Part shown: piece by piece, positions 21,944-32,500 of the stretch
How positions within the stretch are numbered: the first letter of the stretch is position 1
Layout: the number at the start of each line of letters is the position of its first letter
NCBI GenBank assembly: GCA_022925895.1
Contig: JAKSYS010000383.1
Coordinates: 1-58,638, forward strand
Reading direction: 5' to 3'
DNA length: 58,638 nt
From: Fragilaria crotonensis
Lineage: Eukaryota; Bacillariophyta; Fragilariophyceae; Fragilariales; Fragilariaceae
Notes under the pieces: generated by a model
What the model was told of the DNA's origin: nothing
The model's input: only the letters and a program-made list of their open reading frames with translations
Databases searched by the model: none
Position numbers and translations under genes: made by a program

Positions 21944-24135
21944 CTAGTACACAGTATGCAGTAGTCTCCAATTCGTACTGGTACTGCAATACGCAATGCA
22001 CGTATCATGCAGGGGAGTACTGGACCTCGAGGAGCACCACGAATGACAGTATCTGGTAGTGTGCTTCTACCTGCCCGTCAGCCTCCTGAAGAGGGGCTGC
22101 CTCCAGCCCCCTGCACCCTGCCAACCGGTTTTTTTTGTACGTCGAACGATCGAAGTTCCAAAGCTTACATCCACAGTAAGTTATGTTTGACTTTTTTACC
22201 TCAGCATGTTGTTACTTGGACAGAAACATTATGCATGGATGAACGTTTGGAACTCTGAAGCTGTCAGCCATGCATATGGCTGGACCCTGCTGAGGAGTGA
22301 TGGTTTTGCACATTTGTGTCTAGCTGGATCTGTACTAGTGCATATTCATGATTTGCAACACAGATCAGCATGAACAGCAATTATCAGTGTGATGAGTCTC
22401 CATCTGCAGTCTTGACTCCTGGTGAACGACATAACAAATGCGCCTGCTGTTGAAGTTCAACATGTCCTTTGCCATCGTCAAAAATGCAGATCAAATCAAG
22501 CACCCTCTATCCGCAGACGGGCATTTTGAAAGCGACAGTGAAGGTCAGCTTTTGAAGTCTACAAGAAGCATCATGGTGATGTATACTTGTTGCAGGCCTC
22601 TCTGTTAGCTACTATGTCCTGGCATCTTCTAGAGATCCAAAAAGAAATGAGGTTCTAGAGATCACTCGCACAACGGTTCAATTCTGGAAAAATGTCTTGC
22701 TGGTGCCCTACATTGATTTTCTGGTGGGACAGTGTATGAACTTATGACATCATTCAGAATATCTGCTGCATCAATAATGATTGGCCTGCTAATGATCATT
22801 AAACGGCTTATCAAGAATTATCTGATGAGGCAATTCTTGTATTGTGCTCAGGGTATGCGGATTTTCATCATCATAATGATATACGCAGCCTCGATTGCAA
22901 TTTGGACAAAAGAAAAAGAAGCAACCCCAACTTTTAGTGAACCGAGACCTTTGATGGCTCATACCACAATGATCCCAAAGATGAGCATGTTCTGGGTGAA
23001 TTATGTACGTTCTTGAGCATCCAAATTTGGAGACGACATTTTCTTGAGAAACAATCATGACAACCAGAAAGAAGCAGACCTGCAAAGATAACCGGCAGCC
23101 TGCTGCTTGTGCAAGCAATTGAGTGGACGAGCAATCATTTTCATGTCACTGACCTTTTACTGAAGCATTGTTTAATCTTGATTAACTAGGACTTTTGATT
23201 TTCAGTATGAACAGTCACCAACTGTATAATCAATGGAGGTGGTGACAGAGCGTTGACATATTCCAAACTAGAATGTAGTGAAGACTCCTGAAGCTTCTAC
23301 AACACTCATGACATATGAAAGTCATCCATGACTCGGTAATCTTGCTCATTGATTAATTAGGTCTACATGCAAGCACTTGTAGTAGTATGTCTGCTGCTCT
23401 GTCATCTGGTGGCAGAACAAGAACAATCTGCATGATTTGCTTACTACCCATGATGCTGTTCTTCTGGCTACGTGTTTGGCCGTGTAGTATTGCCCCTCTG
23501 CATAGTAGAAACAATGGCCCAGCAAGCTAGTTTACTTTCACAATGACAGCATGGTGACACAAATGTGTTGTCTTCACCTCAATCTGAATCTTTGGTCACA
23601 GATTGTAGCAAAGCTTGTCCTTCTGGTGTTCCGTTGGCAAAACAATAGTTGATGAGGGTTTGTTTCATCAGCTTTGAAGACAACAAGCAAGGGAATGGAG
23701 TTCATTGAAGTGTCACAAGAAATGGTTCAAAATGGAGGGAGAGGCATGATATGTTCGTAAGCATCGGCTTCATTCATGTACCTCAAACACATACTCGGAG
23801 TTCGGAGTATAAACTGATGTTGTTAGGTTTGTTTACATGAGCAGAACTTTGCAAAGCAAGCCTAATGCCAACCAACTTTTTGTTTTGTCTGTAGTTGTAC
23901 TGTACAATGCAAGGAATGCAGGACCGGGGACCTGACACCTGACTGACACTACTAACTATAACTACTCCCGGTTTTGTCATCGCGTGGAAAGTCTACATAT
24001 GACTGGTCTCCGACTAGTCGTTCGTCTGACGCAGCACCAGGGCGCCAAATGATTATCCTGGTGCACGAAATGTGTTTTCACGTTTCGTAAATAAGAATTT
24101 CGTGATACGAACTGATGCACTCATGTCCTGTCGCA

Positions 24136-24533
24136 TGACATCATCAAAAATGAAGTATGGCGTACGAGTAATGCTTGCACTACGTATTTGTATTTACTAG
24201 TACCAGGTACCAGGTACTCGAGTACGCTGTACACCAGTACGCCTTTTTGCATCATCTCGTTTTCACAGCCATGACATCATCTATTATGAGAACACCAATG
24301 AAGATTTTCTGATGCAAATTTGTGTACATCACGTTTTGAACGATGTTCATGGGGTTTGACTGTTAAGTCAGCACGTTTAGCTAGGGATGACATCATATGC
24401 TATGAGAACACAACCGAGAATTTTCTGATGCACTTTTGTGTACATCACGTTTCGTTTAGATTTTGAATGACACCTTCATGTTTTTTCAATCGGATATCCT
24501 TGTAGAAATACTCACGATTAGTACATGACATCA
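24136..24533. promoter_or_regulatory. Four TGACATCA boxes upstream of PAS protein 2
   Basis: Copies at 24136-24143, 24272-24279, 24388-24395 and 24526-24533. The word differs by one base from the bZIP/CRE palindrome TGACGTCA; CRE-like elements are known to mediate CO2/cAMP responses in diatoms. Two copies ride in a duplicated segment, so they are not all independent. A regulatory role is inference. Confidence 0.35.
24271..24455. repeat. Two copies of a ~70-base direct repeat
   Basis: 24271-24340 and 24387-24455 share ATGACATCAT, TATGAGAACAC, TTTTCTGATGCA and TTGTGTACATCACGTTT in the same order, with small differences. They lie 270-460 bases upstream of the PAS protein 2 start. Confidence 0.75.
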
Positions 24534-24728
24534 CCTAGATGCGAACGGTGGATGGCGTGCATTCCCTGCACATAACTGGAGACAAATAAACATAACATAA
24601 AACAACTACAAATCACCATCCAAACCAAAGCAAAAAAGTTCTCATTGACCCACTTACTACCACTACAAGGCAAATTCACATCCCTGTCGCTTCTCGCCCA
24701 ACGAAGTCGCTTCTTCATCCTCTTTAAC

Positions 24729-25952
24729 ATGCAAAGCCAAGAGCATCGCTACCCTGAACTTAGTGACGGATCGTTATCAGTTGACGATAATGACAAAAGC
24801 CGCCACTCGGAAGTACGTTTTCGACCTGCTGCTGATGCCAGCCATCACTCGTCTGGAAGTGAGAACGAAATGTCAAGCTTGTCAACACCGCCGGCATCAG
24901 ATGGGGACCGCAGTATGTCTCCGGCAAACAGTGAATCAAGTGATGATGACGATTTTGACTTGACCTTCTTGACAGAGAAACGAAACATTCTCAAACGATA
25001 CTGCGAGGCCCTGCATGCAACAGAGTGTTACCACGCATCGATCGCAAAGAACCCGCCTCCAGATGTTTCACATGCTATTTGGGACGAAGCAAGGGAAATC
25101 ATGGAAGAGCTTTTCGACGGAACTGAATGCAAGAAAACGATGAGCCTTCCTACAATCGAACTTCGGGCGCCAGTCGCCAAAAGACCGCGGATAGACATCA
25201 GCAACGTGACTCGCATCGATGCATCGGCATGCAAAAATGGTGCTGGGAATATCCACGCTACCCTGACTTCGACCATCGAGCAACAATCCAACGCTTTTGC
25301 CTTCTTTGATAGCAAGTGCATGGTCAAGACATTCCAGCATCTTTCTTCGCTTGGATCTTCCTCTCACGATGCCGAAAATGCCGCTGGAGGTTGCACCACG
25401 AGCATTGAAGTGAGAGACCGGAGTAACATTGAATGCCATCCTACCTTGGTGATTCCTTCTTTTGTGCCCAGAAAGTTCAACGAGGTTTGCAAAGGCACAT
25501 CCATGGAAGAGGCGCTCCGTTTTACGGACATTTCCCAGTACGTTCCTTTTCTATATGCCCTGTCGATCATGCCGTATTCACATGCTCACACTGCGCTTGT
25601 CTCCAGGCTTGTCTGTCAGTCAATTTCGCCGTTTGCAATCATCCACGCTAACAGGGCATTCTTCACGTACTCTGGACTTTCACCCCAGGATGTCATCGGC
25701 AAACCCATTGATGCAATTATCCTAGTCAAGGATGTGAACGACGTCATCAACGAGTCGAAGCGGGTGAGCGATCCTGATTTTGCGACTGGCATGCTGGGGA
25801 ACAAGAGCTGCCAGGTCCAATTCAAGCCTGTTGCAAGCCATTGCATGTCACATCTGTTGGTGCAGATCTACAGTGACGACGCCGCCGTCTTCGCAAAGGC
25901 CGCAATAAGTGCTGCCAAACATGCCAACGTCTTGGTCGGTTGCGTCGGCTAG
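24729..25952 (+). CDS. PAS-domain protein 2
   Basis: 407 residues, single exon. The start is the ATG at 24729 (MQSQEHRYPEL). The N-terminus is acidic and Ser-rich; residues about 80-140 look helical (FLTEKRNILKRYCEALHA). The C-terminal PAS domain at about residues 290-395 reads SPFAIIHANRAFFTYSGL, then DVIGKPIDAIIL, and parallels the PAS domain of protein 1 closely (PFLVVHANAAF, IIGKPIRTIL). The two genes are divergent paralogues, probably an old local duplication. No kinase, DNA-binding or cyclase domain is attached, so it may act through protein-protein contact. Function unknown. Confidence 0.72.
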   Translation: MQSQEHRYPELSDGSLSVDDNDKSRHSEVRFRPAADASHHSSGSENEMSSLSTPPASDGDRSMSPANSESSDDDDFDLTFLTEKRNILKRYCEALHATECYHASIAKNPPPDVSHAIWDEAREIMEELFDGTECKKTMSLPTIELRAPVAKRPRIDISNVTRIDASACKNGAGNIHATLTSTIEQQSNAFAFFDSKCMVKTFQHLSSLGSSSHDAENAAGGCTTSIEVRDRSNIECHPTLVIPSFVPRKFNEVCKGTSMEEALRFTDISQYVPFLYALSIMPYSHAHTALVSRLVCQSISPFAIIHANRAFFTYSGLSPQDVIGKPIDAIILVKDVNDVINESKRVSDPDFATGMLGNKSCQVQFKPVASHCMSHLLVQIYSDDAAVFAKAAISAAKHANVLVGCVG

Positions 25953-26356
25953 GCTGAGCTTCTTGAGCTCAGCGACGCTATGAATAATTATATCGAACTC
26001 TTCATCCAAAATATGCTCAAAGTCCCGTTGTGGAGGATTAGCCCCACTTACACGGCCTGTCTATAAATGTGAATACTTTCTTTATCTTCCTTTCGAACGT
26101 GAGTGTAGAAATCAACTACTACTAGAGTATAGTAAACGTTAAGTGGGCACGTTTCAACACCGGTGGGGTGCCCCCTCGACGGCAGCTCTCTAGACGTGCT
26201 TGATCCTCATACCTACAAATTGATGTACTTCTACTCAGCTCTAGCCATCTCGTTCCATGAGTTGATCAAGTCCATACACTCCAACCAAAGTTTTTGTTAA
26301 CGTTTTAACCAGAAATTGCTGACAACAACAGCATTTTGTGTTGTGAGGTATCTTTT
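25953..26356. other. Convergent intergenic spacer
   Basis: Lies between the 3' ends of PAS protein 2 and the BT1 transporter. An inverted repeat, GATACCTT by AAGATATC-like bases near 26350 (AAAAGATACCTT opposite ATCTTTT), is too weak to call. Nothing else recognised. Confidence 0.5.
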
Positions 26357-28524
26357 CTAAAAGATACCTTGAATGAGCCGTCGTCCTCTTTCGCTCGATG
26401 AACCCTCGTCGTCATTGAAGTACACCTCATAAATAGATTCCACAAAGGTAATGATCAGAGTAAGAATCATGACGCCAATAAAGACCACACCCATCCAATA
26501 ATGCCGCGTCGTGTCTTGCTGCAATTTCTGCTGATCTTTCTTATCCTTGGGGATGAGTCCCAACAACAAGAGGGGAATGGGTCCTGCAAGGCCGCAAAAG
26601 AGCGACAATTTCCAGACGCCGTCATAGTTGCCAGACGCAATCGTCTCCGAACTGACGTCCCAAACCACAGTCAAAGCTGTGGATATATCAAACGCCAAGC
26701 TTCCGGCCAGGTTGCTCCAAGTTGTGAGCATGGCATACGTCGTCCCTTCACTGCCCTTGGGACAGAGTCCCAAATACATGATGCACATTGGCAAGAATTG
26801 CACGGCAATGACAAACTCCACCAAGACGTCATCTCCCATGGAGAACCAGATATCGGGAATGCCAATGGCGCGATTCCAACCGAACACAAGGATAATCTGA
26901 CCAAGGGCAATTACGGCAGCAAGTGTGGTGCACCAAAAGTAGACAATACGCCAATTGGAAGCGAAGAAGAATCGTTTGTAGGTCATGATACCGAACCACG
27001 CCATGACGCTGCCCACAACGCTTACGATTCCAATCTGCCAAGCGGAAAAATTGAGGCCTTCGACCAAGAAATTCATCCAAGCTGCATTAGTAAGCTGCAG
27101 AGCATTGTAAATGTACACAAACGTCATGGGCTGCCAGACAGCGCGCAGGGAGGCCGTGTCAAACAAGTCACCACACTGTTTCCAGAAATTTTTGGGCACG
27201 CAGCCCGTTTCCAATTCGAGCAAGTACGGTACAAAAGGCAGCAAGAATAAGAGAGGAAAGGCGCCATTGATGAAAAAGACCACATTAATGGGCAGGTACC
27301 AGCTCCAATCATCCTTGTTGTAGACAAGAGCTCCAATGGTGGCACCAATTGTTGACCCGAAGAATCGAATGATGTAACCCTTGGATTGCATCGTCCCGCG
27401 CGTTTCCTGTGTTTCGTAGCGTGATCGCTCAACAATGAGGGCATCGGTCATGACGTCTGCCAACATGTATCCAGCAGTTTGCAAGAATACCATGGATATG
27501 CAGAGGCCAATGCTGGGGCTACGTGTAAAGGTGAGGATGAGGTTGGAGAGAATGTAAACCAACCACCCAGACATGAAATAAGGCTTGCGGCGCATGCCGG
27601 AAATAGGGACACAATCAGACAAGAAGCCGTAAATAACTTTGAAACACCAAGGGACGGCCACTGTCATTGGAAGTAGGATGTATGAGTATACGATGTTCGG
27701 TAGTTCCATGTCAAACTATTTGTGAGTTGGTAGAGAGAATGCACTTACTGACGGTGAACAAGACATTGACTTCCGCAGCGGTCGCCCCTTGATCTTCAAT
27801 GAAATAAACAATCAACGGCGTGCGCAGTAGTTGCAAGGCAATGCCGATACAAAAATAGGACAAGGGAATGGCCACGTTTGGTAACGAATTAAATTCATTC
27901 ATCCAGTTGGGGACGTTGGAAGGGTCCTTCTTCATTGCCTCCTGTTCATCTTTCGTGAGTGGGGTATAAATGACATAACCGAACCATTCATGAAAATACA
28001 TGGACGACCAAGCGAGGTATCCATCTTCGAGCTTGCCGTCTGTGTAAGTGAGGTGAAAGGTGTTAGAATCAGGATGAAGCAATTGTTGTGATCGTCGAAG
28101 CTCGAAGGCATAAGAAGCAATTTAACTCACACCATCGCTTCTTGACCTTGGTCCCATCCTTGCCGTACTTGATGTAATAGGGACCTTCATAGTAGGGAAC
28201 ACGCTGTCCGTGGCAGTCGTACTCGTGTGGAATCGAATCATCGACGTCGCTTAACATACTGAGCGAGTTATCAAGGTCAGATCGATGTGACGTAGGAGAA
28301 AAGTTGGCATTCAGATTTGCGGGTGGAAAGGTTAAGAAGCCAGTGCTAACGGTCGCATTGGAAGTTGGAGAGGTGGTTTCCCCAGCGCTCGTCGCAGCTT
28401 CTGGCGCTGAAGAAATTCCCATTTGCGATGCGAATCTAGCCATCTCAGCATTTGCCGCCGAAACGTGAGAATCATCCACGAGCGGAGCTGACGACGAGGC
28501 ATCCCGCGGAAACGTTCTCGCCAT
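26357..28524 (-). CDS. BT1-family (folate-biopterin type) transporter, three exons
   Basis: Predicted 679 residues. Exons are 28524-28131, 28039-27753 and 27715-26357. Intron 1 (28130-28040, 91 bases) has GTGAGT and TTACACAG. Intron 2 (27752-27716) is only about 37 bases with GTCAGT and AAATAG; it joins VLFT to FDMELPN in frame. About 12 membrane helices are expected. The BT1 signature is the first loop pattern PWCFKVIYGFLSDCVPISGMRRKPYF, the major-facilitator-type motif, then LADVMTDALIVERSR and TRGTMQSKGYIIRFFG. The N-terminal 140 residues are hydrophilic. BT1 members carry folates, pteridines or related compounds; in algae some sit in plastid envelopes. Substrate and membrane are not determined here. 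Confidence 0.85.
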
Positions 28525-29583
28525 GGCGTTGCTGTTCCGGTGTCGAGTTCTACACAGACAGCGTCACAGACTCCTTTCTGTTGCACTACTGATCAACAAC
28601 TGAATATGTTCTTCGTTGCACCGATTACACTGCTAAAGGTTCCAGTACTTTGTTCCCTGTACAAGTAGTCGAGTGCTCCAGAGTCAAGAGTATGAAGTAT
28701 GAATATGACTAAGTTGTGATGAGGTGAACGAGAGATTTGTGCACCCTTCATGTATGATACTCCGTTACATGTACGTAAAGTACTTGTACCCTCGTTGACG
28801 GTGTGCATTGAAAATTGAAACCAGCGAATGTACATAAGAAGACGAAAGGTCCGGTAAATAACGGTTCACGTGGATATGAAGTTAACACAATTTCTCGGTT
28901 ATCGATCCTTTTTGACCTGGAAAAATGGCACTGCATGATTCCTGATCATAAGTCTACGTGAACTCGCCGTATGACATTTCGAAATCTATCTTCATCGACC
29001 GTTATCATCGCATCCCATCGGATGTTGACTTTCGATGTCTGATCGTGTCACTCACAAACGTACGTTGTAAGAATACTGTAGTTCTGTAGTACTCAGATTA
29101 CCGCATTGGCTTGGAGGCTAAAATCAAAATATGAGATTTAACGTCGGTTTTGCTACTACTAGTAGGCCATTAAATATTACGCTACGAATATTCCTGAAGA
29201 TACGTTACCAGTAACACGTTTCGAAGGCGAGAGTGCTCCGTGCTCCGTGCTCCCTTTGTGATGAGAGTCAAACTGTCCACAGGGTCCCACTGGCCACACG
29301 CCACAAGAGCCGCGGATGACCGACTTATATGCATAAAAGTGGGATGGACGCATAGGGCTCATATCCCTGTGCCCCGAGTTCCATTCGTTTTTCAATGTTT
29401 TCGACATCTGGATATGGCGTAGTAAAAACATGAAATCCATCGGCGTACGGTCATGTCGCACGCTTATTACGAAACCTACTCATCAACATCCTCAAACACG
29501 ATGATGGTATCCTTGACACACTTGCCATTACTATAACTTTCCTAAACATCAAAGCACAGAGACTCTTATAGTGGGCAAATAAT
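28525..29583. other. Divergent intergenic region upstream of Pol I gene
   Basis: Contains GTAC words near 28640-28790 and a TACTACTAGTAGG palindrome near 29152. No gene recognised; expected to hold the promoters of the BT1 transporter and of the Pol I subunit. Confidence 0.5.
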
Positions 29584-32500
29584 ATGGTTTCGGCAGACCC
29601 CAAACACGCCGTCATCCGCAAACAAGTCGATTCGGTCACATTTGGTTTTTACACGGATGAGGACGTTCGGGCTCGCGCAGTCTTGGAGATTACATCTCCC
29701 CAGGCCTTTGACGCACTTGGCACTCCGCTTCCTCGTGGACTATACGATCCCCATCTGGGACCCTTTGAACAGTTTGGTGGCCCGCCATTTTGCATCACGT
29801 GTGCCTGTCCATACGCCACATGTCCAGGCCATGCAGGGGTTATTGAACTTTGTGTTCCTCTCTACCATCCCATCTTGTTTCCATTTATGGTCAAGCTGCT
29901 GCGTGCCAAATGTTTGGCTTGTCATAAGTTCCGCGTGGACACCATGCCAATGGAAATTGTCAAGTGCAAATTTTATTTGGCGTCTTGCGGAAGATTCCAA
30001 GAAGCGTTGGAATTAGACCAATTGTTGGCACAACAATCCAAGGGATCCAAATTGTCGGATACTCCTGCAGACCGAGCAATGTCGAAAAGTACGTCCAATG
30101 CCGAAGCAATCGAAGCGATATTGTTGGGGAAGCAAGAATACGGAACCCCTGCGGCGATGGCTGCCGACAGTGGTGACGCTTTTACAGAAACGTCGTACGA
30201 ACGAGAATTCAAACGCAACTTGGTCAAGGAATTCTTGTCCGCGTGCCTGGGAGCGAAAAATGCCCTCATTGCGGGGCGTTTTCACCCAAGATTCGTCAAG
30301 ATGAATCGAATAAGATCTTTCAATCGAAATTGGCTGCGACAAATGCAAGAATCAACGCCGCGGAGGGTATTACGATAGATCCTGCTCTTGGAAGCGACGA
30401 AACGGATGAATCAAATGACAATGAAGAAAACGACGAACCTGATGACACAGAATCTAGCAATAACAACAACGCGCCAAGTCGTGACAAATTTATGCACGCT
30501 CTCGAGGTCGAAGCGCAAGTCCGTCGTACCTGGGAAACCGATCCGACGCTGTGTCACTATCTGTTTGGCGGAAGTCCCGAGGATGGATATCGAGTCTTTT
30601 TTCTTCGAGCCATACCCGTACCACCATCACGATTCCGTCCGCCTATGAAGATGGGAACCATGACAGTGGAAAATTCACAAAATTTGTATTTCAATCGGCT
30701 CTTGGTGGGAAATGACAAGATCCGGACGCTCATGTCCACCGGCGAACAAGCATCGGCAGTCTCGACGTGGATTGAATTGCAAACCACTCTCAACATTCAC
30801 TTTGATTCCTCGAAGGATCCGAAAGCAGGAGGAAGTATGAACAATGGTATACGGCAAATTCTGGAAAAGAAGGAGGGGATCTTTCGCAAGCACATGATGG
30901 GCAAACGTGTCGACTACTGCTGTCGGAGTGTCATTTCACCCGACCCGTACGTCGGGACCGATGAAATTGGCATTCCACTGCACTTTGCGAAAACGCTTAC
31001 CTTCCCGACACCCGTTTCCAATTTGAACATTGTCGAGATGCGGGAGTTGATTAAACGTGGTCCCGAACGCTACCCCGGTGCGGTTTGGGTCCAGTTTGGA
31101 GACGGTCGTAGGATCGATTTAGCCAAGATGGATGAGACCAAACGTGAGGGAGTTGCCGCACGACTCTTAACCTTGCTAAAACGTGGCGGCGTCCCCCCAA
31201 TAGTGGGACGGCAGTTGCGCAATGGAGACATGGTGTTGGCAAATAGACAGGTAAGTCATGCTTGGTTATTTGTGGTATATTCCGCGTTTTGTATTGTCGG
31301 CCAAGGAAGAATCATTTAGTCATGCACCACTCTGAAGTTATTTCAATGTTAGATTATGACATCATAATCGTCGGAGGGACCCGCATAGAAATATGCGACT
31401 CTCACGTCGTACTGAGGCCAAATTCGGTTGCGTCCGATCGTCGCGCAAACATTGATCACACCAACACTCACTTTCTGTCACCTTCTCTTGAAAGCCTACT
31501 CTCCACAAACCTGGTATCATGGCACACTTTGTTCGTGTTCTCCACAGCAAGACGCAAAAGACTATTCGCATGCACTATGCCAACTGCAACACATACAACG
31601 CAGATTTCGATGGCGATGAAATGAATTGTCACTTTCCTCAGAATTACGTAGCGGCTGCCGAATCCAAATACATTGCTGCAACTGACTTGCAGTACATTGT
31701 ACCTACCGATGGGAGTCCATTGCGTGGATTGATTCAAGATCATGTCGATGCAGGCGTCAAGATGACCTGCAAGGACACTTTCATTGAAAAGTGGATGTAC
31801 CAACAGCTTCTCTTTAATGCCTTGGCATCCTTACCAGGCTTGGAAGTGATTCGCAAGGATCAAGAAATCGAACTTATGCCTCCAGCAATTCTGAAGCCTC
31901 GACCTCTCTGGACGGGCAAACAAGTTATTACCACCCTGTTGAATCATTTGCGAAAAGGAAATGATCGCGACGACGTTGTGGGAAGGGTTGCTGAAATGCC
32001 TGGCATTTCTGTCGAGAGAAAGGCTAAGCTATCGGCGGCCGGGTTTGGCGAAGAGCAACAGGAACACATGGTACTGATTCGTGACGGGGAACTGCTGCGC
32101 GGGATCTTGGACAAGGCTGCGTTTGGAGACGCTGAGTTTTCGTTAGTACACGCCGTCTACGAAGCCTACGGACCACATAAGGCGGGGCTCCTTCTCAATT
32201 CTTTGGGAAGACTGTTCACAGCATACCTTCAACACTATTCCGGTCATTCATGCCGGATGGAGGATCTTCTCCTGACGAAAGAAGCCGATGATGAGCGTAA
32301 GGTGCTTATACAAAGGGCCTATAACATCGGGTCAAGATCGGCCAAGGCATGGGCGGATTCGGAAGGAGGAAAGGTACAAATAGAATCCGTGGTGGAAAAC
32401 GAGGGAGCTGAGCTGCCTCTCAAGCCTGTCGAAGCCGCTGGCGCGGCAGCCAAGATAGGAAAGCTTCTCTCGGGCGCAGAGGGTAGCTTCAATTTCGCTC

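Larger units (their letters stand above)
19891..24728. other. 4.8 kb gap between divergent PAS genes
   Basis: Holds a 27-base inverted repeat pair, a P-S-rich protein remnant, direct repeats, and a TGACATCA cluster, all listed separately. The stretch 21944-24100 has short open frames broken by many stops and nothing recognisable. GTAC-rich words occur at 20540-20590 and 24195-24240. Confidence 0.6.

Noticed and set aside
22260-23760. Possible decayed transposase in the gap
   Set aside because: Only short open frames broken by many stops; no motif I could defend.
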